A DNA stretch of 64,000 nucleotides. Source: Nonomuraea soli (lineage in GTDB: Bacteria > Actinomycetota > Actinomycetes > Streptosporangiales > Streptosporangiaceae). Positions 7,858 through 18,549 of this stretch are shown here, in pieces. The translations under genes and the position numbers were made by a program. Positions within the stretch are counted from its first letter, which is position 1, and each line of letters opens with the position of its first letter. The stretch covers positions 372,001 through 436,000 of the forward strand of contig NZ_JACDUR010000006.1 in the NCBI RefSeq assembly GCF_013761175.1, read 5' to 3'. The notes under the pieces were generated by a model, which saw only the letters and a list, made by a program, of their open reading frames with translations, had not been told where the DNA came from and ran no database searches.

Positions 7858-8649
7858 TTACGATCTGTTGACTCCCAGCACGCGGTGTTCCAGGCACGGC
7901 AGTGTTCTCCGGGCCGAAGCCGTCAGTTCCGGGTCTATCCGTACAAGCTGAACGCCGGCTCCACTGCCCAGATCCGCGCGGACCACGCCCAGCGGGTCGA
8001 CGAGCATGCTGCGCCCGATGCCGAAGCCGTCGGGCGACTCCTGCGGGTTGGGTGCCTGCCCGACCGCGGCGGTCCACATGGTGTTCTCCAGGGCGCGGGC
8101 ACGCACGAGGGTGATCCAGTGGTCCTCCTTCAGCACGCCCGACCCCCAGGCCGCGATCACCGCGAACAGGTCGGCGCCCTGGTCGACCAGGGCGCGGGTG
8201 AGCTCGGGGAAGCGGATGTCGTAGCAGGTGACCAGGCCGACGCGCAGCCCGGCCAGCTCGACGACGGTCGGCCGGTCGCCCGGGGCGACGAGCGACGACT
8301 CCGAGGCGCCGAAGGAGTCGAACAGGTGGATCTTGCGGTAGGCGGCCTGCAGCGCGCCGTCGGCGTCGAGGGCGACGGCGGTGTTGTGCACGCGGTCGTC
8401 GCCCGGCTCGAACACCCCGGCGATGACGGCGATGCCGTGCTCGCGCGCCGCCTGGGCCAGGCCGGTGACGAAGGGGCCGTCGAGGGGCTCGGCCAGCTCC
8501 GTGATGCGCGTGCCGTACCTGGTGAGGGTGGCCTCGGGGAAGATCGCCAGGTCGGCGCCGCGCGCGTGGGCGAGCGCCTCCTGAGCGCGCTTGAGGTTGA
8601 CCGAGGGATCAGGGGAGACCGGGATCTGGCACAGGGCGATGGTCGTCAC
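7858..8649 (-). CDS. Carbon-nitrogen hydrolase (nitrilase superfamily amidase)
   Basis: 263 residues, the usual length for single-domain nitrilase-superfamily amidases, which hydrolyse C-N bonds in amides through a Glu-Lys-Cys triad. All three residues are visible: E39 in AIFPEA, K106 in YRKIHLF and C142 in VTCYDIRFPEL. The YDIRFPEL context is that of omega-amidase/deaminated-glutathione amidase-type members rather than true nitrilases; the exact substrate is open. GTG 8649 is the start. The upstream DUF418 gene ends inside this gene (41-bp overlap), so both probably lie on one transcript. Confidence 0.88.
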   Translation of the reverse strand: MTTIALCQIPVSPDPSVNLKRAQEALAHARGADLAIFPEATLTRYGTRITELAEPLDGPFVTGLAQAAREHGIAVIAGVFEPGDDRVHNTAVALDADGALQAAYRKIHLFDSFGASESSLVAPGDRPTVVELAGLRVGLVTCYDIRFPELTRALVDQGADLFAVIAAWGSGVLKEDHWITLVRARALENTMWTAAVGQAPNPQESPDGFGIGRSMLVDPLGVVRADLGSGAGVQLVRIDPELTASARRTLPCLEHRVLGVNRS

Positions 8650-9481
8650 GTCGGAAAGATACCCGTTCGAGCCTCGTCAGACAGCGCCAGACCCATTCCA
8701 GGGGGCCGTAACGGAAGGCGCGCAGCCACCACCAGCTGATCAGCGCCTGCGCGACGATGGTGATCCCGGCCACGACCAGGACCGGCTGGGTGACGAAGGT
8801 GATGACGACGGTGCCGGAGACGTAGTTGGTCAGCGCCATGCGGCCCATCGGCTCGAAGATCCGCATGCGCGGCAGGAGCAGGAAGCCGGTGGCGTAGGCG
8901 GCGGCGCCCGTGAGCGCGCCCAGGCTGTAGAGAGTCCACGAGCTGAGCGGCGCCCCTTCCGGCTCGGCCAGCCACAACCAGGTGAAGGTGGCCGACATCA
9001 CCGCCGACAGGGCGAAGGCGGGCAGCAGCCACCGGCGTGAGGGCCGCAGCTCCATCACGGCCATCCCGGCCAGCAGCAGGCCGGGGATGAGCGCGGCGCC
9101 TCCGCCGACCCGCATCCCCGCCCACAGGGCCGCCGCCGACAGCAGCGCCACCAGCGGCCCCGGCACGAACGACGCGGGCAGCAACGCCACCGCGCCCCAC
9201 ACGGCGTAGTCGGTGAGCACCTCGCCCGGGTAGTACATGCGCACGATCAGCCCGAAGCACAGCAGCCAGACCAGCCGCCGCAGCAGCACCCAGCGCGAGC
9301 CGGTGCGCAGGATGAGCACGAAGCTGACGCCGAACAACGCCGAGAAGATCGGGTAGAAACGGCCCTGGAACAGCGTCTCGATCACCGGGTCCGAGGTCTG
9401 GCTGTGCTGCCAGGTGTTGACCAGCATGATGCCGCACACCGCGAAGCCGCGGAGCGCGTCGAGCTCCCGGATCCTGCTCAC
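8609..9481 (-). CDS. DUF418-type polytopic membrane protein
   Basis: 290 residues from GTG 9481, which overlaps the stop of the upstream hydrolase (GTGA). It begins RIRELDALRGFAVCGIMLVN, the conserved first helix of DUF418/acyltransferase-3-like membrane proteins. About seven to eight hydrophobic segments follow, and the C-terminal PMGRMALTNYVSGTVV is the DUF418 hallmark. It is shorter than many DUF418 proteins (about 350-400 residues). The function is unknown; relatives are thought to handle transport or acyl transfer at the membrane. Coupling to a secreted hydrolase and an amidase hints at a shared process. Confidence 0.8.
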   Translation of the reverse strand: MSRIRELDALRGFAVCGIMLVNTWQHSQTSDPVIETLFQGRFYPIFSALFGVSFVLILRTGSRWVLLRRLVWLLCFGLIVRMYYPGEVLTDYAVWGAVALLPASFVPGPLVALLSAAALWAGMRVGGGAALIPGLLLAGMAVMELRPSRRWLLPAFALSAVMSATFTWLWLAEPEGAPLSSWTLYSLGALTGAAAYATGFLLLPRMRIFEPMGRMALTNYVSGTVVITFVTQPVLVVAGITIVAQALISWWWLRAFRYGPLEWVWRCLTRLERVSFRRDDHRPVPDPGLP

Positions 9482-11187
9482 ATCGCCCAGACGAACCACC
9501 ATATGAGAAATCCGGCGCCGACGACGGCCGAGGTGATCTGCGGCCATCGCCGCCTGAAGCGCAGCGACAGCGCCGACAGCAGCACCGACAGGATCGCCAG
9601 CCACGTGACCGGCCACACCGCCGCCGGCACGCCGAGCGCCAGCACGACCTCGTTCTCCTCCAGCTGGCCGTAGACGATCTGGAGGGTGAGCCCGGCGAAG
9701 GCCAGGCCGCTGAGCCCGGCGAAGGCGGTCAGCGCCCAGCCGTGCCCGCCGCCCGCCACCAGCTGCAGCACCGCGATCAGGGCGAACAGCGCCAGCGGCG
9801 CGGCCAGCCACGGCTCGCTCATCAGCCGGTACGGCGCGGCCGTCAGGTGCACGTCGCCGGCCTCGACCCGCTCGTAGGGCGCGGGGCACGGCGCCGCCGC
9901 GGGTGCGGCCGGGTCGGCGACGAAGGCGGCGATGGTGCGCTGCCCGCACACGCTGGTGAGGAAGACACCGTGGCCGACGCCGGGGAACTCCACGAAGCGG
10001 GCGGCGGGCAACCGCCCGGCGGCCGGCCTGGCCGTACGGCTGGGCGTGGTCGGGTCGAGCGTCCCGGAGACGACCAGCACCGGAGCCTCGGTGCTCGCTT
10101 CGGCGGGTTTGCTCGCCTTGAGCTTCCACTCCTTGCACGTGCGCCTGTCCTCCAGCGCGGTGAACAGGCGCGGCTCGGCGGCGAACTCGTTGAACGGCAC
10201 CTCGTCCTGGCACTGCACGGCGTGGTAGAGGCCCCAGTCGTAGCTCGTCAGCGCCGGCGCCGCCCGGTCGAGGATCGGCTGGAGCACCTCGCGACGTCCG
10301 TGCTCCAGAGCGTCGATCAGGGCGGGCAGCGCCGCGGCCACCCGGGCGTCGCGGATCGCCTCGCCCAGGATGGTCATCAGATCGCCCCCGCTCAGCGTGA
10401 GGGTGAGCCTGCCCTCGGTCAGCGGGTCGGGCGCCTCGACGAAGAGCGGCGCGGCGTCGAGGCGGGCGGCCAGCCGCTCGAAGCGCTCGCGCACGCCCAG
10501 CGCGGCCATGACGTCGAGGAGGTTGCGCTCGGCGTCGTCGTACCAGGCGACACTTTCGGGCAGGAAGGAGTCGAGCACGACGGCGCGGGTGCCCTCCGGG
10601 TCCAGGGCGGCGGCCCGCAGCATCGAGCGGGTGGAGTAGCTGACGCCGAACAGGTTCCACTGCGGGTAGCCCAGCGCCTGGCGCAGGTCCACGACGTCGG
10701 CGGCGATCTCCTCGGTGGTGTAGCCGCGCAGGTCCACGCCCTCCTCGCGCAGCCGTCCCAGGCAGGTTTCCGGAGGAGGCTCGCCGGAGCCGGAAGGCGG
10801 GATCAGGTGGTCGAGGAGACGCGTGACCGCTTCCGGGCAGCCGAGGCTGGGGCGGGAGAAACGGCTGCCGCGCTGCTCCAGGGCGATCACGTCGCGGTCG
10901 GGGAACATCTGGCGCAGCGTGCCGATGAGCTGCGATGTCGCGGCGCCGGGCCCGCCCGCGGTGAAGACCACCGGGTCGGACTTGCGGCGGATCGAGGGGG
11001 AGGAGAAGCGGGCGAAGCCCACCTTGATCGTCTTGCCGGGTCTGTCGCGGCGTTCCGGCACCACCAGGAAGCCGCAACGGGTGCCGCTCGGCACCGCGAC
11101 GGGGCAGCCGCCCTGCCATTCGATCTCGGGCGGGGCCGCGGGCGCGGATAACAGGAACGACAGCGCGAGCACAAGCCGGGAGATCAC
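9478..11187 (-). CDS. Alpha/beta hydrolase with TAP-like C-terminus and membrane tail
   Basis: 569 residues. An N-terminal signal/anchor (ISRLVLALSFLLSAPAAPP) is followed by a tripeptidyl-aminopeptidase-type alpha/beta hydrolase: oxyanion loop VVFTAGGPGAA, EQRGSRFS, nucleophile S183 in GVSYST, the acid in SGTLDPTTPS and His in FPGVGHGVF, then the Cys-containing TAP-like tail. Unlike classical secreted SlpD/E- or TAP-type proteases it carries about four hydrophobic helices after residue 460 (for example WLAAPLALFALIAVLQLVAG), so it is probably membrane-held with its active site outside. It heads a three-gene overlapping run. Likely peptidase or esterase; substrate unknown. Confidence 0.85.
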   Translation of the reverse strand: MISRLVLALSFLLSAPAAPPEIEWQGGCPVAVPSGTRCGFLVVPERRDRPGKTIKVGFARFSSPSIRRKSDPVVFTAGGPGAATSQLIGTLRQMFPDRDVIALEQRGSRFSRPSLGCPEAVTRLLDHLIPPSGSGEPPPETCLGRLREEGVDLRGYTTEEIAADVVDLRQALGYPQWNLFGVSYSTRSMLRAAALDPEGTRAVVLDSFLPESVAWYDDAERNLLDVMAALGVRERFERLAARLDAAPLFVEAPDPLTEGRLTLTLSGGDLMTILGEAIRDARVAAALPALIDALEHGRREVLQPILDRAAPALTSYDWGLYHAVQCQDEVPFNEFAAEPRLFTALEDRRTCKEWKLKASKPAEASTEAPVLVVSGTLDPTTPSRTARPAAGRLPAARFVEFPGVGHGVFLTSVCGQRTIAAFVADPAAPAAAPCPAPYERVEAGDVHLTAAPYRLMSEPWLAAPLALFALIAVLQLVAGGGHGWALTAFAGLSGLAFAGLTLQIVYGQLEENEVVLALGVPAAVWPVTWLAILSVLLSALSLRFRRRWPQITSAVVGAGFLIWWFVWAM

Positions 11188-11212
11188 GAGGTGAGCCTAA
11201 TATTCTGGCCAC

Positions 11213-12397
11213 GTGAGTACTGATAGCGCCACGCCGAACCCCCTCGTCGCCCGGATGCGCGGCTTCGGGACCACGATCTTCGCCGAGATGAGCGCGCTGG
11301 CCGTCCAGACGGGTGCGATCAACCTGGGCCAGGGCTTCCCCGACACCGACGGGCCCGCGTCGATGCTGGCCCGCGCGGCCGAGGCGATCGCCTCGGGCGC
11401 CAACCAGTACCCTCCGGGGCCCGGCGTCCCCGAGCTGCGCCAGGCCGTCTCCGACCACCGACGCGACCACTACGGCCTGGCCTACGACCCCGGCGGCGAG
11501 ATCCTCGTCACCGTCGGCGCCACCGAGGCCATCGCCGCGAGCGTGCTGGCGCTGTGCGAGCCGGGCGACGAGGTGATCGCGTTCGAGCCGTACTACGACT
11601 CCTACGCCGCCTCCATCGCGCTGGCCGGCGCGAGGCTGGTGGCGGTCACCCTGCGGCCGGTCGAGGGGCGTTTCACCTTCGACCCGGCGGAGCTGCGCGC
11701 CGCGATCACCCCGCGCACCCGCGCCATCCTGGTCAACTCGCCGCACAATCCCACGGGCACGGTCTTCACCCGCGACGAGCTCACCGAGATCGCGGGGCTG
11801 TGCCAGGAGTTCGGGCTGACCGCGATCACCGACGAGGTCTACGAGCACCTGACCTTCGACGGAGCCGAGCACATCCCGCTGGCGACCCTGCCCGGCATGC
11901 GCGAGCGCACCGTCATGATCTCCTCGGCTGGCAAGACCTTCTCCGTCACCGGCTGGAAGACCGGCTGGATCTGCGCGCCCGCGCCGCTGGTGCGCGCGGT
12001 CCAGACGGTCAAGCAGTTCCTCACCTTCACCTCCAGCGCCCCCTGGCAGCTGGCCGTCGCCCACGGCCTGCGCCACGAGCTCGACTGGGTCGCGGGCCTG
12101 CGCGCCGAACTGGAGGGCAAGCGCGACCGCCTCATGGAGGGCCTGCGCGCCGCCGGATTCGAGGTGCTCAAGCCGCTGGGCACCTACTTCGTGCAGACCG
12201 ACATCAGGCCCCTCGGCCACACCGACGGCCTGAAGCTGACCCGCGACCTGCCCGCGCTGGCCGGCGTGGTCGCCATCCCGACCCAGGTCTTCTACGACCA
12301 CCCCGAGCGCGGCAGCCACTTCGTGCGTTTCGCCTTCTGCAAGAAGGACGAGGTGATCGACGAGGCGGTGGCCAGGCTCAAGGTCCTGGGCCGCTGA
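11213..12397 (+). CDS. PLP-dependent class I aminotransferase (DapC/KAT-like)
   Basis: 394 residues, fold type I. INLGQGFPDTDGP and NQYPPGPGVPELRQA are substrate/cofactor-loop signatures, VNSPHNPTGTVF and ITDEVYEHL bind PLP, and K241 in SSAGKTFSVTGWKTGW is the Schiff-base lysine. The pattern matches actinobacterial enzymes annotated as N-succinyldiaminopimelate aminotransferase (mycobacterial Rv0858c type) and also kynurenine/methionine aminotransferases, so lysine biosynthesis is possible but unproven. GTG 11213 has no Shine-Dalgarno and lies six bases after TATTCT, consistent with a leaderless mRNA. The gene is divergent from the hydrolase, 25 bp away. Confidence 0.88.
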   Translation: MSTDSATPNPLVARMRGFGTTIFAEMSALAVQTGAINLGQGFPDTDGPASMLARAAEAIASGANQYPPGPGVPELRQAVSDHRRDHYGLAYDPGGEILVTVGATEAIAASVLALCEPGDEVIAFEPYYDSYAASIALAGARLVAVTLRPVEGRFTFDPAELRAAITPRTRAILVNSPHNPTGTVFTRDELTEIAGLCQEFGLTAITDEVYEHLTFDGAEHIPLATLPGMRERTVMISSAGKTFSVTGWKTGWICAPAPLVRAVQTVKQFLTFTSSAPWQLAVAHGLRHELDWVAGLRAELEGKRDRLMEGLRAAGFEVLKPLGTYFVQTDIRPLGHTDGLKLTRDLPALAGVVAIPTQVFYDHPERGSHFVRFAFCKKDEVIDEAVARLKVLGR

Positions 12398-12448
12398 CTA
12401 CGTGCATTTACCCTGGTGGCGCGGGAGGCGCTCGCCTACCGTTGACCG

Positions 12449-13516
12449 ATGGCACGCGCCCTCCTGCTCACCCTGCTCCTCCTCGCCGCCCTGGCCGCAC
12501 CCGCCGTACCCGCCTCGGCCCAGGCGCCGGGCTGGCGCCACTCCTACGCCGACCCCACGCCCGACGGCCGGTTCACCGACATCGTCACCACCGGGCCCAA
12601 GGACGGCTGGGCCGTCGGTACGGCAGGCGAGAAGCTGCTGCTGGCCCGCTTCGACGGCGTCAAGTGGGTCCAGCAGACGGCGCCGTCCACGGCGGCCCCC
12701 GCCGGCTCCGCCCCGAGGCTGGCCGCCTCCGGACCGGCGAACGTGTGGCTGATCACCACGCAGGTCCACCGCTTCGACGGCAAGGCCTGGCGTCGGGTCG
12801 GCGCGCTCCCCGCCCTGGACGAGGTCCTCGACGCCGAGACCCGCGGCGCCGCCGACCTGTGGATCGCCGACGGCGACGACACCCTCGCCCGCTGGAACGG
12901 CAGCACGTGGAGCACCGTCAAGCTGCCCGCCCGCGCGCGGACGCTGAGCCGCTCCGGCCAGGCCCTGTGGGCCGCCGGCTACCGCACCTCGGGACCGGGC
13001 GTCGGCAAGGACATGGAGGCCCAGCCCGCCGCCATGCTCCTCAAGGGGACCACCTGGACGCTGACCCCCACCCCCACCTACCGCTTCGCCATCCCCGCAC
13101 CCGAGGCCGAGGCGCTGATCCACCACATCGCCGGCGCCTGGGCGGTGGGCGAGCACACCTTCAACCACGGCGAGGTCGAGCCGGAGCCGACCGCCACCTC
13201 GATCCTGCTGCGATGGGACGGCAAACGCTGGTCCAAGGTGAAGATCCCGGCCCGCGAGAAGTACTGCTGCCCGCGCGTCGCCGACGCGGGACCGGGCCGG
13301 ATCATCTACGCGACCAGCGGCTACGGCCTCAGGCAGAGCTGGTTCGTCCGGCCGGGCGCAGCCCCCGTGGCGCTCACCCCGCTGCCCGCGCTGGCCGGCG
13401 CGCCTGGCAAGCAGTTCACCTCGATCGAGGCGATGGCCGCCGGGGGATGGGCGGCCGGACAGCTGTCCGCCAGCGGCGGCTGGCGCCGCGCGGTGATCGT
13501 CCGGGCGACCGGATGA
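12449..13516 (+). CDS. Secreted beta-propeller-like protein of unknown function
   Basis: 355 residues beginning with a clear signal peptide (ALLLTLLLLAALAAPAVPA, cleavage near ASA-QA). The mature part repeats short blades such as VHRFDGKAWRRVGALP, LARWNGSTWSTVKLP and LLRWDGKRWSKVKIP, that is W-N/D-G-x-x-W units seen in actinobacterial propeller proteins. A CC pair (EKYCCPRV) is present. No enzyme motif is seen, so ligand or surface binding is the most that can be said. ATG 12449 lies six bases after TACCGT, so a leaderless start is likely. It is followed 32 bp later by the Ser/Thr kinase. Confidence 0.8.
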   Translation: MARALLLTLLLLAALAAPAVPASAQAPGWRHSYADPTPDGRFTDIVTTGPKDGWAVGTAGEKLLLARFDGVKWVQQTAPSTAAPAGSAPRLAASGPANVWLITTQVHRFDGKAWRRVGALPALDEVLDAETRGAADLWIADGDDTLARWNGSTWSTVKLPARARTLSRSGQALWAAGYRTSGPGVGKDMEAQPAAMLLKGTTWTLTPTPTYRFAIPAPEAEALIHHIAGAWAVGEHTFNHGEVEPEPTATSILLRWDGKRWSKVKIPAREKYCCPRVADAGPGRIIYATSGYGLRQSWFVRPGAAPVALTPLPALAGAPGKQFTSIEAMAAGGWAAGQLSASGGWRRAVIVRATG

Positions 13517-13548
13517 CGGCGTCGCCCTCGCGGTCATAGGGTCGACTC

Positions 13549-15143
<1,595 letters not shown>

Positions 15144-15147
<4 letters not shown>

Positions 15148-15812
15148 GCCTCCAGGAAGCGCAGGACCTCTCGCAGGAACCCGTCGGGGTCGTCGAAGTG
15201 GATCAGATGCCCCACCTCGATCGTCACCAGCTGGGCGCCGGGGATCAGGTCGGCGACCGCCGGGGAGTCGACGTGGCTGGCAGAACCGCCCGACAACACC
15301 AGCGTCGGCGCGGTGATCTGCTTGAGCAGCCCCGGCCAGGCCGGGTCGGAGCGGACGAACTGCTCCTCGGTCGCGAACATCATCGCGTGGTCGAAGCCGG
15401 TCCACTCCTCGGAGGGCACGAGCGGGGGCCGGTGGGGGTGCGGCAGCGGCGGGGGAGGGTCCTCCAGCACCAGGCGGCCGACGCGCGAAGGGTGCGTGGC
15501 GGCCAGGAAGTAGGCGACGACGCCGCCCAGCGAGTGGCCGACGACCGCGGCCTGCTCGACGCCCATCAGGTCGAGCAATCCCGCGATGTCGTCGGCCATC
15601 TCCTGGAAGGCGTAGTGTCCCGGCCAGGCGCTGTCGCCGTGGCCGCGCATGCTCACGGCGTAGACGTGGAACCGTTCGGCCAGAGGGCGCACCACGCCGT
15701 TCCAGTCGTTGTGGTTGGCGGTGCGGCCGTGCAGCAGGACGAGCGGTGGAGTGGTCGAGGAGCCCAGCTCGCGGTAGTCGAGGGTCACACCGTTCACCGT
15801 TGCAGTCGCCAC
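15144..15812 (-). CDS. Alpha/beta fold hydrolase
   Basis: 222 residues from GTG 15812 (GGTGGG about five bases upstream); GTG 15797, which overlaps the stop of the upstream acetyltransferase gene, is an alternative. Family features are LVLLHGRTANHNDW (oxyanion), VSMRGHGDSAW, nucleophile VVGHSLGG (GxSxG), the acid in LVLSGGSASHVDSP and the His in VGHLIHFDDP. It has no signal peptide, so it is cytoplasmic. Such proteins are esterases, lactonases or C-C hydrolases; nothing here fixes the substrate. It follows the GNAT gene and probably shares its transcript. Confidence 0.82.
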
Positions 15813-16762
15813 TCGACCCACCTGTCCACGATCTCGAAGCCCATCATCTCGTTGATGGCCAGCATAGGGCGGTTGGAGTCGGCGTTGCCCGTCAGGATCT
15901 TGGTGATCTCGGGCCGCTCGGCGCGCAGCAGCTCCAGGTTGGCCAGCTTGACCAGCAGGCCGAGCCGGTGGCCGCGGTGCTCGCGCAGCACCGTGGTGTC
16001 CTCCTGGTCGGCGTAGCCGTCGTCGCGGTCGTCCTCGGCGAAGATGCGGGTGAAGCCGGCGACCTGGCCCGTCGCGGCGTGGCGGGCGAGGGTGACGTAG
16101 GCGCGCTCGCCGCTGCGCGCGTACGCCTCCTCGTACTGGCGGACGCGGTCGACGTCCCACACCATGTCCTCCATGCCCGTGTCGCCGACCGGGGCGTCGT
16201 TCATGCTCTCGGCGAGCGTGACCAGGTCGGGCAGGAGGTGCTCGGGCGTGGGGCCTGACCACTGCTCCAGGGTGTAGCCGTGGCTGTGCCGTACGGCCTC
16301 CGAACGCAGCCGGTCGAGGTGGTCGTCGGCGAGCCGGCCCAGGTCCAGGCAGCGGATCGCCTCCGGCATCGCCTCGGTCATGCCGAGGGCGCGGGCGAAC
16401 GGCACCGCCGGGCCCGTCACGCTGGAGGAGGCGATGACGGTCTTGCGGTCGCACCCGTCGAGCAGGTGGCGTGCCAGGGCGGTGCCGACGCCCTGGCGCC
16501 GGTGCCCGGGATGCACGGCCAGGTTGGACAGGCGTGCCAGGTGGGTGTTGTCGGCGAGCGGGCGGATCAGGCCCGCGCCGCCGATGATCGCCCCGTCGCG
16601 CACCGCCACCACGACCCGGACGTCGCTGCCGCTCCAGCCGGTCGTCGCCCACACCGTGAAGCGGCGCAGGCCGACCGGTGGGAGGGGACTGCCGGCGTGG
16701 GCCGCGCAGAAGACGGCGTGGAACTCGGGGATACGAGCGGCTTCGAGCGGCACGATGTCCAT
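15794..16762 (-). CDS. GNAT acetyltransferase with two GNAT-like halves
   Basis: 322 residues from ATG 16762; GTG 16777 would add five residues, and neither has a convincing ribosome site. The first half has the acetyl-CoA loop LAVHPGHRRQGVGTALARH. The second half has a matching but weaker segment TTVLREHRGHRLGLLVKLAN, giving the tandem-GNAT architecture of some actinobacterial mycothiol-synthase-like or aminoglycoside-acetyltransferase-like proteins. It would transfer acetyl from acetyl-CoA to an amine; the substrate is unknown. It lies 49 bp downstream of the DUF2264 gene on the same strand. Confidence 0.82.
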   Translation of the reverse strand: MDIVPLEAARIPEFHAVFCAAHAGSPLPPVGLRRFTVWATTGWSGSDVRVVVAVRDGAIIGGAGLIRPLADNTHLARLSNLAVHPGHRRQGVGTALARHLLDGCDRKTVIASSSVTGPAVPFARALGMTEAMPEAIRCLDLGRLADDHLDRLRSEAVRHSHGYTLEQWSGPTPEHLLPDLVTLAESMNDAPVGDTGMEDMVWDVDRVRQYEEAYARSGERAYVTLARHAATGQVAGFTRIFAEDDRDDGYADQEDTTVLREHRGHRLGLLVKLANLELLRAERPEITKILTGNADSNRPMLAINEMMGFEIVDRWVEWRLQR

Positions 16763-16811
16763 GGGGTCAGGAGACACCGGCGCGCCGGGCGCGGTCCACC
16801 GGTTTTCCGCC

Positions 16812-18539
16812 TCAGCGCGGTGGCAGGTCCGCCGCGGTCGGGGGCTGCGCCCAGGCCGCCTCGAAGGCCGCGGGGTCGGGGTCGGCCAGCACGGCGCAGG
16901 CCAGCCAGTGCTCGCCCGGCGGGTGCTCGCCCAGCAACGACGGCAGCCCGGTGCGCGGCACGATCAGGTTGGTGTTGGGATCGACGACGATCATCTCGCC
17001 CGCGCGCTCTCCGCCCAGGTCGACGATGCCGCTGACCCCGGCCCTGGCCGAGCCCGCGCCGGCCTCGACGACGGCGCCGTTGCGGTCGGCGGCGAAGCCG
17101 CCCTCGGCGCTGTGCACGGTGCGGTCGCAGGTCAGCCGGTGCACGCGCAGGTGCCAGGGGGCATGCGGGATCAGCCAGGTCTCCACCTCGACGCCGGGCA
17201 TCGGGCTCCACCGCGAGTGCACGACGTGACCGTCGATCTTCGACTCCGACTCCTCGCGCACCCGCCAGTGGCGTCCGTCGTCCGACAGGGCGAGCATGCT
17301 GTCGGCCGCCGCCTGCCGCAGGCCGACGGAGCCGGTCGGCACGCTGAAGCCGAAGTGGGAGGAGTAGGCGAACTTGGCGTACTTCTCGGCCACGTGACGC
17401 GGGTTCCAGCTCGCCCACTGGCCGCCGCACAACGCGGTGACGTGCGGGCCCGCCATCATCACCATGCGCGCGTGCGGCAGGGCGTGCAGCGCGGGCACCT
17501 CGGGCATCGCCTCCTCCTCGGCCTGCCAGAAGGGGTGCTCCTCGGGCAGGGCGAGGGGCAGGAAGGCCTTCATGGCCCAGTACGGCGAGCCGGGGGAGTT
17601 GTAGGCCTCGGCCATGTTGAGGCAGGCGTAGCCGTACCCGATCGACAGTGTGCCGTCGGTCTGGAAGATCGGCCTGCCGCGCCACCAGCGCAGGTGGCGC
17701 AGCAGCAGGCCCTTGACCTGGCCCCAGGGCAGCGCCTCGACCCCGGCGAAGGCCAGGGCGCCCCAGAAGGCGGCCTGGGCGAAGCGGTAGGTCAGGCTCC
17801 TGCCGTACGGCACGGCGGCGCCGTCGGCGGCGAACCAGGTGGCGAAGTCGCGGGCGAACGCCTCGGCGCGCTCGCGGAATCGCGCCGCGCGCGGCGTGCC
17901 GGGCCGCAGGCCCGCGTAGATGAGGCCGTAGAAGTGCATCGCGAACGGGATGTAGTAGTCGCGCTGCTCGGTGGCGCCGTCGGAGTACCAGCCGTCGGCG
18001 AGGTAGAACTCCTCCAGCCGGTCGAGCGCCTTCTCGGTGCCCTCGGGGTCGTGGGGCGCGCCCACGTTCTCCAGGCCGAGGTTGACCAGGACGCGGAAGA
18101 AGTGCCAGTTGTTGTCGGCCGGGGTGCGGTGGTTGATCTGGCCGAGCCAGGCGGCCAGCCGCTCCTGCGCGGCCGGGCGCAGCGGGGCCCAGAACCGTTC
18201 GGGCGCCAGTGCCAGCGCGAAGCCGATCGCGGCCATCTCCACCAGGCGCTGGTCGTGGTCGCGCGCCTCGCCCCAGTATTCGGCGTGGCCCGGGTCGCTG
18301 CCGCTGGTCAGGCCGTCGAGGTAGACGGGCCAGTCGGCGTACTCCCCGCCTCCGGCGGCCAGCGGGGCCAGCCCCCACAGCGGGCGGGCGAACCCCTCGA
18401 GCTCGGCCGCCTCCGGGTCGAAGTGGGCGGCGGTGGTGCCGACCTTGACGCGGGCGCCGCCGGGGCTGTGGGTCAGGGGCTCGCAGAGCGCGCGGACGGC
18501 GTCCTGCAGGTCGTCGCGGGTACGGAGGGGGTTGTCCAT
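16812..18539 (-). CDS. DUF2264-family protein (putative glycan-active enzyme)
   Basis: 575 residues, cytoplasmic, with the DUF2264 pattern: N-terminal LQDAVRALCEPLTHSPGG, FARPLWGLAPLAAGG, then NHRTPADNNWHFFRVLVNLG and YADWPVYLDGL, an all-helical toroid layout like other (alpha/alpha)6 glycan enzymes. From memory DUF2264 has been linked to a CAZy beta-glucuronidase family (GH154); I could not check this. Context supports sugar metabolism: the gene sits 10 bp downstream of a ROK regulator, which is divergent from a sugar ABC operon ending in a GH35 enzyme. It probably degrades an oligosaccharide brought in by that transporter. Confidence 0.82.
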   Translation of the reverse strand: MDNPLRTRDDLQDAVRALCEPLTHSPGGARVKVGTTAAHFDPEAAELEGFARPLWGLAPLAAGGGEYADWPVYLDGLTSGSDPGHAEYWGEARDHDQRLVEMAAIGFALALAPERFWAPLRPAAQERLAAWLGQINHRTPADNNWHFFRVLVNLGLENVGAPHDPEGTEKALDRLEEFYLADGWYSDGATEQRDYYIPFAMHFYGLIYAGLRPGTPRAARFRERAEAFARDFATWFAADGAAVPYGRSLTYRFAQAAFWGALAFAGVEALPWGQVKGLLLRHLRWWRGRPIFQTDGTLSIGYGYACLNMAEAYNSPGSPYWAMKAFLPLALPEEHPFWQAEEEAMPEVPALHALPHARMVMMAGPHVTALCGGQWASWNPRHVAEKYAKFAYSSHFGFSVPTGSVGLRQAAADSMLALSDDGRHWRVREESESKIDGHVVHSRWSPMPGVEVETWLIPHAPWHLRVHRLTCDRTVHSAEGGFAADRNGAVVEAGAGSARAGVSGIVDLGGERAGEMIVVDPNTNLIVPRTGLPSLLGEHPPGEHWLACAVLADPDPAAFEAAWAQPPTAADLPPR

Positions 18540-18549
18540 GGGCTCGCTT

